Assembly: GCA_043743785.1 (NCBI GenBank)
Contig: JAYTVW010000087.1
Span: 1-10,521 of the forward strand
DNA length: 10,521 nt
Source: JAQTNA01 sp043743785
GTDB taxonomy: Bacteria; Pseudomonadota; Gammaproteobacteria; Burkholderiales; Rhodocyclaceae
Direction of reading: 5' to 3'
Below the pieces are notes generated by a model. The model worked only from the letters and a program-made list of their open reading frames with translations. It did not search any database and was not told the DNA's origin. Shown in pieces: positions 6,776 through 10,521 of this stretch. Position 1 is the first letter of the stretch. Each line of letters begins with the position of its first letter. The position numbers and the translations under genes are program-made.

Positions 6776-7333
6776 ATGGGCCATCGCCTTTCGAAGATCT
6801 ATACCCGCACCGGCGATGCCGGAACCACTGGCCTGGGGGACGGCTCCCGGGTGCAGAAGGACTGTCCGCGCATCCATTCCCTCGGGGAAGTGGATGAGCT
6901 CAATTCCCTCATCGGCGTGATGCTCTGCGAGGAAATGCCGGACGACGTGCGCGCCTTGTTCACGGATATCCAACACGACCTGTTCGATCTGGGCGGCGAA
7001 TTGTCCATCCCGGGCATGACGCTGCTCAACGCGGAGCGCATCGAGGTGCTGGAGGCGGCCATCGACGACCTGAATGGGGAACTGGAACCCCTCAAGGAAT
7101 TCATCCTGCCCGGCGGCACCCGGGCCGCCGCCCTCACCCACCTGGCCCGCACCGTGTGCCGCCGCGCCGAACGGGTAGTCATCACCCTGAGCCATGCGGA
7201 AGCCGTGCGGGAGGCCCCCCAGCGCTACCTGAACCGCCTCTCGGACTTGCTTTTCGTGCTGGGCCGCGCCCTCAACAAGCAAGCCGGCCATGGCGATGTG
7301 CTATGGCACCACCAGAAGGAACGCCAAGCCTGA
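6776..7333 (+). CDS. Cob(I)yrinic acid a,c-diamide adenosyltransferase, PduO type
   Basis: This enzyme transfers the adenosyl group of ATP to cob(I)alamin, making coenzyme B12 in the cytosol. The product is 185 aa, typical for single-domain PduO-type transferases. The ATP-binding N-terminal motif KIYTRTGDAGTTGLGDG (about residues 7-23) is complete. The helical body has DELNSLIG, then FILPGGTRAAALTHLARTVCRRAERVV and YLNRLSDLLFVLGRALN, the conserved C-terminal helices that line the active site. The gene has its own candidate promoter and a good ribosome binding site (CTGGAG). No other B12 gene is in the window, so it probably serves cofactor activation or salvage as a stand-alone gene. In some schemes it is called cobO, pduO or yvqK, so no symbol is given. 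Confidence 0.95.
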   Translation: MGHRLSKIYTRTGDAGTTGLGDGSRVQKDCPRIHSLGEVDELNSLIGVMLCEEMPDDVRALFTDIQHDLFDLGGELSIPGMTLLNAERIEVLEAAIDDLNGELEPLKEFILPGGTRAAALTHLARTVCRRAERVVITLSHAEAVREAPQRYLNRLSDLLFVLGRALNKQAGHGDVLWHHQKERQA

Positions 7334-7380
7334 CGATTAAGCCACGATGCCATAAAGGGTTTTTTCCTCCTGCATTCGGC

Positions 7381-7428
7381 TAGAATGCTCCCCACAAAAA
7401 TGGGGGACACCCCCGAACACAGGAGGAG
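7381..7428 (+). promoter_or_regulatory. Candidate promoter and leader of the 168-aa gene
   Basis: TAGAAT (7381-7386) is a good -10 candidate. Just after it CCCCA (7390-7394) can pair with TGGGG (7401-7405), or GGGGG (7402-7406) can pair with CCCCC (7410-7414); the two pairings exclude each other. A strong Shine-Dalgarno sequence AGGAGG follows at about 7422-7427. If transcription starts near 7393 only the second hairpin would form intact. No -35 match is seen. Confidence 0.35.
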
Positions 7429-7433
7429 ACAAA

Positions 7434-7940
7434 ATGGCAGTAGTTTTCAGCAAGACTGGCAAAGGGCAGGGGGAGATAGACACCCGGGCCGGCGGGCTGA
7501 CACCACGGGTGCGGCGGATTCTCATCATGATCGACGGCCGCCGCTCGGTGGACGATCTGCGTGCCATGCTGGCGGCCGACGACCTCACCCATACCCTGGG
7601 CATGCTGGAGGAAGACGGCTACATCGAGATGCTGGCGGTCGTGGACAGCAAGTCCGGCAAGGCCGCCCCCGCCCAGCTATCCATTACGGCCTTCAAGTCC
7701 CTCCTGCAGCAGGCGGACGACCCCATGAACTTGGCCAAGGCGCGAAACTTCATGTCCAACACCCTGAACGCTTTTGTCGGCGCCCTCGGGGCCAGCTCCC
7801 TCATGGAGCGCATCGAAGCCGCGCCGGGGCACGAAGATCTGCGCGCGGTCTATGACGAGTGGTACCACGCCATCGTCGCCTCCCGCGACGGCCGCCGCGA
7901 AGCGGAAAGCCTGCGGGCGAAACTGCTGGCAGTGATCTGA
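7434..7940 (+). CDS. Conserved-looking protein of unknown function, possible winged-helix N-terminus
   Basis: This 168-aa protein is soluble, with no signal peptide or membrane segment. Residues about 15-65 contain LTPRVRRILIMIDGRRSVDDL and a following HTLGMLEEDGYIEML, a helix-helix-strand pattern like a small winged-helix domain in which a short repeat unit is counted as one regulatory output domain. Residues about 95-168 are helical, with NLAKARNFMSNTLNAFVGALG and ERIEAAPGHEDLRAVYDEW. The start is firm: AGGAGGAGACAAA precedes the ATG. I do not recognise a named family with certainty; similar architecture occurs in uncharacterised betaproteobacterial proteins. It follows the adenosyltransferase by 100 bases with its own candidate promoter, so it is likely a separate unit. 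Confidence 0.75.
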   Translation: MAVVFSKTGKGQGEIDTRAGGLTPRVRRILIMIDGRRSVDDLRAMLAADDLTHTLGMLEEDGYIEMLAVVDSKSGKAAPAQLSITAFKSLLQQADDPMNLAKARNFMSNTLNAFVGALGASSLMERIEAAPGHEDLRAVYDEWYHAIVASRDGRREAESLRAKLLAVI

Positions 7941-7987
7941 CGACGCCCAAACGTTAATCAAAGCCCAGGCCACGCATCAAGAACCAT

Positions 7988-8115
7988 TTGAAACGCCGAG
8001 GCGCCGAGACGCCGAGGAAAAGCGAACCGCTCCATGCTTCGTCAGCACCTGATTGACAAGCAAAGCAGCTTCCGTTTCCTTGGTTTTCTCGGCGCCTCTG
8101 CGCCTCGGCGTTTCA
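7988..8115. repeat. Interspersed inverted repeat, copy 3, between the 168-aa gene and the dut remnant
   Basis: The left arm (about 7988-8020) reads TTGAAACGCCGAGGCGCCGA and onward. The right arm (about 8082-8115) reads TTTTCTCGGCGCCTCTGCGC and ends CGGCGTTTCA. It has the same design as copies 1 and 2, with about 60 central bases that are not obviously conserved. Its right end lies about 20 bases from the stop codon of the dUTPase remnant. Confidence 0.86.
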
Positions 8116-8136
8116 TTCACGCCTTTGGATACCGCC

Positions 8137-8340
8137 CTAAGCGTGGCCGGTGCTGCCGAAGCCGTCGGCGCCGCGCTGGCTTTCCTCAAAGCTATCCACC
8201 ACGTTGAAGGCCACTTGCAGCACCGGCACCACTACCAGCTGGGCCAGCCGATCCAGGGGATTCAGGGTGAAAGGCTCGGAACCCCGGTTCCAGGTAGACA
8301 CGAAAATCTGCCCCTGGTAATCGCTGTCAATCAAACCGAT
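8137..8340 (-). pseudogene. dut: dUTPase C-terminal remnant (host-type dut, 5' part missing)
   Basis: The last 67 codons encode IGLIDSDYQGQIFVS..., RLAQLVVVPV and RGADGFGSTG, which are motif III, motif IV and motif V of trimeric dUTP diphosphatase, closely similar to the chromosomal enzymes of proteobacteria. Motifs I and II are absent. Homology stops at AGCATCGG (about 8336-8343), and the upstream bases are the repeat-rich end of the neighbouring element. The frame stays open upstream to 8556, but that part only reads through the other dut gene in the wrong frame. The fragment cannot work alone: each active site needs motif II and the start of the fold. Most likely the host dut was cut here by insertion of the element to the right; the N-terminal half should lie beyond the window. 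A decayed duplicate is the alternative. Confidence 0.88.
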
Positions 8341-8430
8341 GCTTATGCGACTGAAAAACCGTCTCACGCGAGTGAGTGACTGAGTAAAAACGGTTTTTTC
8401 GACCCTCCGCCACAAAACCGTCTCATTCAG
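8341..8430. other. Candidate left end of the integrated element, with direct and inverted repeats
   Basis: The 12-mer AAAACCGTCTCA occurs twice in direct orientation (8355-8366 and 8414-8425, 59 bases apart). A partial inverse copy, TGAGT followed by AAAAACGGTTTT, lies at 8381-8397. AAAAACCGT (8354-8362) can pair with ACGGTTTTT (8390-8398), enclosing a second small hairpin CTCAC-GCGA-GTGAG (8363-8376). This block starts exactly where dUTPase homology ends. Repeats of this kind at an element end fit recombinase-binding sites; the hairpin with its T-run could also act as a terminator. Both roles are inferred. Confidence 0.55.
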
Positions 8431-8462
8431 ACAAAAGGGCAAGGAATCGCTTCCCTGCCCTT
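8431..8462 (-). terminator. Rho-independent terminator of the intact dut gene
   Basis: On the minus strand, AAGGGCAGGGAA and TTCCTTGCCCTT form a 12-bp stem with one G-U pair and a GCGA tetraloop (8435-8462), followed by TTTTGT. It starts 27 bases after the dut stop codon at 8489 and is correctly oriented for the minus-strand operon. Confidence 0.85.
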
Positions 8463-8488
8463 TAGAGACGCCGGCTATGCCTCTGTGC

Positions 8489-8950
8489 TTATGCCTTGCC
8501 CGTGCTACCGAAGCCACCAACGCCGCGTTCAGTCTCCGTGGAGAACTGCTCCACAAAGCTGAGGGCCACTTGTACCACCGGCTGGAACATCAGCTGGGCG
8601 ATACGGTCGCCGGGCTGCACGGTGTAGGGCTCTTCACTGTCATTGGCGATGATGACACCAATTTCGCCATGGTAGTCCGCATCAATGACGCCGATGCCCT
8701 GGGCAACGCGTACCCCGTGTTTCAGCGACAACCCAGAACGGGAAGCCACGATTGCAACCAGGCCTGGGTCCATCATGTTGATGGCGAACCCAGTCTTGAT
8801 GAGCTTCCGGCAGCCAGGAGCGATGGTCTCGGGCACCTCGATACAGGCACGCAAGTCCATGGCAGCGGAGCCATCGGTCGCATAGGTCGGCACAGGGATA
8901 TTCTTGCCGAGCAGGTCATTGACGATACGAGCTTCAATACGACGATACAT
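8489..8950 (-). CDS. dut: Complete dUTP diphosphatase carried by the element
   Basis: This enzyme hydrolyses dUTP to dUMP and pyrophosphate, keeping uracil out of DNA and feeding dTMP synthesis. The 153-aa product has all five trimeric dUTPase motifs: I ATDGSAAMDLRA (24-35), II ASRSGLSLKHGV (69-80), III GIGVIDADYHGEI (85-97, catalytic Asp90 and Tyr93), IV PGDRIAQLM (113-121) and V RGVGGFGSTG (142-151). ATG 8950 follows GGAGG at 8 bases; an in-frame TTG upstream overlaps that binding site. The sequence differs from the host-type remnant 150 bases away (VIDADYHGEI versus LIDSDYQGQI), so it is not a simple duplication and resembles phage and plasmid enzymes more. It is the last gene of the recombinase operon and ends at a strong terminator. 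It probably replaces the broken host enzyme. Confidence 0.95.
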   Translation of the reverse strand: MYRRIEARIVNDLLGKNIPVPTYATDGSAAMDLRACIEVPETIAPGCRKLIKTGFAINMMDPGLVAIVASRSGLSLKHGVRVAQGIGVIDADYHGEIGVIIANDSEEPYTVQPGDRIAQLMFQPVVQVALSFVEQFSTETERGVGGFGSTGKA

Positions 8951-9210
8951 CCTTGGTTCCTCCAAAGGTAATTGACTGGTTCCTTGTATAGGGTATGACC
9001 AGCATTATGGAGTAGAACCAGCTGCGGGTACCCAGGAGGAGTGACGCCGAAGGCTGCGACCGATATCTCGCCCTTGCGACAGCTAGCCTTGCTGACACCC
9101 GCCTCAAGCGCCAGGTTAACACCGGTAATCTTGCCGTTGCTTTTGCTTGAGGCACCCCTAGCTAAAACGTCCAGAGCATCGAGAATAGCCTGATGGTTCT
9201 TGTCTGCCAT
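8773..9210 (-). CDS. Small helix-turn-helix ORF of the recombinase operon, 3' end overlapping dut
   Basis: The frame encodes 145 aa from ATG 9210, whose first base is the last base of the upstream TAA (TAATG). The N-terminus, MADKNHQAILDALDVLARGA (1-20) then KITGVNLALEAGVSKAS (27-43), looks like a helix followed by a helix-turn-helix. Similar short DNA-binding proteins accompany multi-gene tyrosine recombinase modules, such as the third gene of Tn554. From about residue 44 the sequence loses this character. From residue 87 it overlaps the dut coding region in another frame for about 178 bases, which is unlikely to be functional. The gene is therefore probably truncated or shifted near 9080, or it may simply end late. 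The HTH part is moderately sure; the C-terminus is not. Confidence 0.5.
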   Translation of the reverse strand: MADKNHQAILDALDVLARGASSKSNGKITGVNLALEAGVSKASCRKGEISVAAFGVTPPGYPQLVLLHNAGHTLYKEPVNYLWRNQGCIVVLKLVSSMTCSARISLCRPMRPMAPLPWTCVPVSRCPRPSLLAAGSSSRLGSPST

Positions 9211-9543
9211 TACGATGCGCTCCTTAAATCGCACACCACCGTCTGCAGCTGGGCTACCTCCTCTTGAAGAGCCTGACGCTGAAAATCTGATGTCTTAGGA
9301 TGCTGCGCGAACTCTTCAGCTTGCCGCAACTGGGCCTCCCACATTGGGGCGTGCCGTTTGGCTACACAGGCATTACTGCAACGCCCAGGCTGACAGTGAT
9401 TAAGGATACCCGGGCACTTTTGTGAGGTCTAAATACGCGCCGTCCCCCAGTTCGGCCCGCTTATCAAAAACCAGACCGCCAAGAACTCGAATATTATTTG
9501 AACTCTCTGGAATTAACTCGAATTCAACTTTATTATTGTCCAT
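9210..9543 (-). pseudogene. Cys-rich small protein gene of the recombinase operon, split by an apparent +1 frameshift
   Basis: The frame starting at ATG 9543 (binding site GGGAG at 7 bases) encodes MDNNKVEFELIPESSNNIRV and continues to LGDGAYLDLTK, then ends after VPGYP at 9400. A neighbouring frame, with no start codon of its own before it, runs from about 9419 to TAA 9210 and encodes KCPGILNHCQPGRCSNACV followed by a charged helical tail ending CDLRSAS. Removing one A from the AAAA at 9418-9421 joins them into one 110-aa protein with a four-cysteine cluster (C-x6-C-x4-C-x3-C), a likely metal site, and a C-terminal coiled-coil-like helix. The start overlaps the recombinase stop by 11 bases and the end overlaps the next ATG. 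It could be a broken gene, a sequencing error in a homopolymer, or real frameshifting. No known family is recognised. Confidence 0.6.
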
Positions 9544-10444
9544 TCTCACGCTCCCAGTTTGTCCAATCTGCCAGAGATTCATCCACCATAGCCTCACATT
9601 CCTCTAGGAAGTCAAGATAGATGTAAGTCGATGTAACACTCGAATGACCCAGCAATCGTTGAAGCTCTCTGAGCGGGTCATTGAGTATCTGGCGATAAGC
9701 ATCGGCGCCACTTTCCTTTAGTATTTTCAGGTTCTGGGCCATACGCTTAATCATCGCTTCCAGTTGATAGATGGCGTAGGTATGCCGACAGCCGTGCGGT
9801 GTTAACCGAACCCCAATCTTATTGGCTATCGCCTTGAAGAAGCTCTCCACCGACCTAGCCTCTAGCGGGGTTCCATTCCTGGACAGGAAGACTTGGGTTG
9901 GTGGTTTTTGCTTTTTGCCGCCAGACCGTTTCTGCGCCCGTGCCAGAACCTCTTCGCGGTCTTCCTCTATGTAGAAGCGAATCGCTCGAATGATGCGTTT
10001 AGGTATCCGGACTTTGCGGGCCTTCTGTCTTTTCCCGACGATTCGGATGGTGATGCTTTTTAAGCCAGCATATGCCTGGGCATCGGGGTCGGGAATCTGA
10101 TGGACCTGAAGGCTTAGTGCTTCGGCAATACGCATACCGGAAGAGATGAGAACATCCCCCAGTACCTGATTGCGCTGGGCGTTTTGACCCTCGGCCACCT
10201 TCGGCCGCCACAGCGACTTGTAGTTGGGAAGACTGATGAAGTTGATGGGTTCGGGGGTAGCTTTCGCCCCTAGGTCGGCAGTTTCGACAATTTTCCCGCC
10301 AAAGTACCCCTTGGACTTGACGTAATTGAAGGGGACATTCTCGATGAGGTGTTTGTCCAGGGCATACTCGTACAGATGGACGATGGCGGCTTTGGCCACG
10401 TTCCACGACTGCCCCTTCAAGGCATGCGATTCCCCACAACTCAT
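9533..10444 (-). CDS. Tyrosine recombinase (integrase), N-terminus short
   Basis: This 303-aa site-specific recombinase has a complete catalytic set: Arg105 in SSGMRIAEALSLQ, Lys138 in IVGKRQKARKV, His217 and Arg220 in TPHGCRHTYA, His267 in LLGHSSVTSTYIYLD and the nucleophile Tyr276 in the same segment. Residues 1-45 (GQSWNVAKAAIVHLYEYALD, then NVPFNYVKSKG) match only the last helices of the usual core-binding domain; about 50-60 residues normally precede them. The ATG at 10444 overlaps the stop of the upstream frame (ATGA) and has a very strong binding site, AAGGGGGTGA. The missing helices may be encoded in that upstream frame or by a partner protein. It should cut and join the ends of the element that interrupts dut. 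Downstream genes overlap it, giving one coupled operon. Confidence 0.92.
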   Translation of the reverse strand: MSCGESHALKGQSWNVAKAAIVHLYEYALDKHLIENVPFNYVKSKGYFGGKIVETADLGAKATPEPINFISLPNYKSLWRPKVAEGQNAQRNQVLGDVLISSGMRIAEALSLQVHQIPDPDAQAYAGLKSITIRIVGKRQKARKVRIPKRIIRAIRFYIEEDREEVLARAQKRSGGKKQKPPTQVFLSRNGTPLEARSVESFFKAIANKIGVRLTPHGCRHTYAIYQLEAMIKRMAQNLKILKESGADAYRQILNDPLRELQRLLGHSSVTSTYIYLDFLEECEAMVDESLADWTNWERENGQ

Positions 10445-10521
10445 GAATCACCCCCTTGAGTCCGTAGATGTTCGACAGTGAGCGCGAAATCGCGCAGTCG
10501 CACCATGCCCAGCCAGAGCGA
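10441..10521 (-). CDS. 3' end of an ORF coupled to the recombinase (partial)
   Basis: The last 26 codons of a frame entering from the right edge read SLWLGMVRLRDFALTVEHLR then TQGGDS and stop at TGA 10441-10443, which overlaps the recombinase ATG as ATGA. The piece is helical and could be the C-terminus of a separate upstream protein, possibly a second recombinase as in Tn554 or recombinase-in-trio modules. Alternatively it encodes the first helices of the recombinase itself: a -1 shift at GATTC would fuse the frames as GGDFMSCGES. The window is too short to decide. Confidence 0.5.
   Translation of the reverse strand, partial: SLWLGMVRLRDFALTVEHLRTQGGDS

Noticed and set aside
8341..8556. Upstream extension of the dut remnant into a 139-codon chimeric frame
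   Set aside because: The extra residues come from element-end repeats and the wrong frame of the intact dut; no plausible start or domain.
8972..8994. TTGACT followed after 16 bases by TATGAC on the plus strand, a promoter-like pair
   Set aside because: It points against the operon and no plus-strand gene follows; spacing and sequence are within chance.
9999..10451. Minus-strand frame of 150 codons within the recombinase region
   Set aside because: It is an alternate frame of the recombinase gene with no domain features; the recombinase frame holds all catalytic residues.

Overview
The window is GC-rich bacterial DNA with proteobacterial gene content. A betaproteobacterium of the Rhodocyclales type (Thauera, Azoarcus or Accumulibacter-like) fits best; this is inferred from gene content and repeat style, not from a marker gene. 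Positions 1-8340 look like host chromosome. Positions 8341-10521 look like one end of an integrated mobile element, visibly less GC-rich, which continues past the right edge.

Left part (48-5046, minus strand, read right to left): hydroxypyruvate isomerase (hyi), glycerate 2-kinase, then the two subunits of an oxygen-sensitive indolepyruvate:ferredoxin oxidoreductase (iorA, iorB). The first two handle glyoxylate/hydroxypyruvate carbon; IorAB oxidises aryl pyruvates from aromatic amino acids to aryl-acetyl-CoA. A consensus FNR/Anr box sits upstream of iorA at class II promoter spacing, which suggests anaerobic induction.

Middle part (5178-7940): a DUF599 membrane protein (+), a DUF559 Vsr-fold nuclease-like gene (-), a PduO-type cobalamin adenosyltransferase (+) and a 168-aa protein of unknown function (+). 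The gaps are full of palindromic repeats. One family ends in arms like GAAACGCCGAGGCGCAGAGG (three copies, about 678-802, 4152-4272 and 7988-8115). A second is built on CCCCCCTTT/AAAGGGGGG hairpins; related inverted copies flank the DUF559 gene. A third is a GTCGGGTT/AACCCGAC palindrome after iorA. Repeat ends appear to supply the stop codons of hyi and iorA.

Right part (8137-10521, minus strand): the C-terminal 66-67 codons of a host-type dUTPase survive at 8137-8340 and stop abruptly at the codons for catalytic motif III. Next come a short stretch of direct and inverted repeats with hairpins, a complete but different dUTPase gene (8489-8950) with its own terminator, a small helix-turn-helix ORF, a Cys-rich small ORF split by an apparent one-base frameshift, a tyrosine recombinase with all catalytic residues, and the end of another coupled ORF. 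All four recombinase-side reading frames overlap at their stops and starts. The simplest reading is an integrative element that enters the host dut gene and carries a replacement dut. This is the most interesting part of the window. The missing N-terminal half of host dut should lie at the far end of the element, outside the window.
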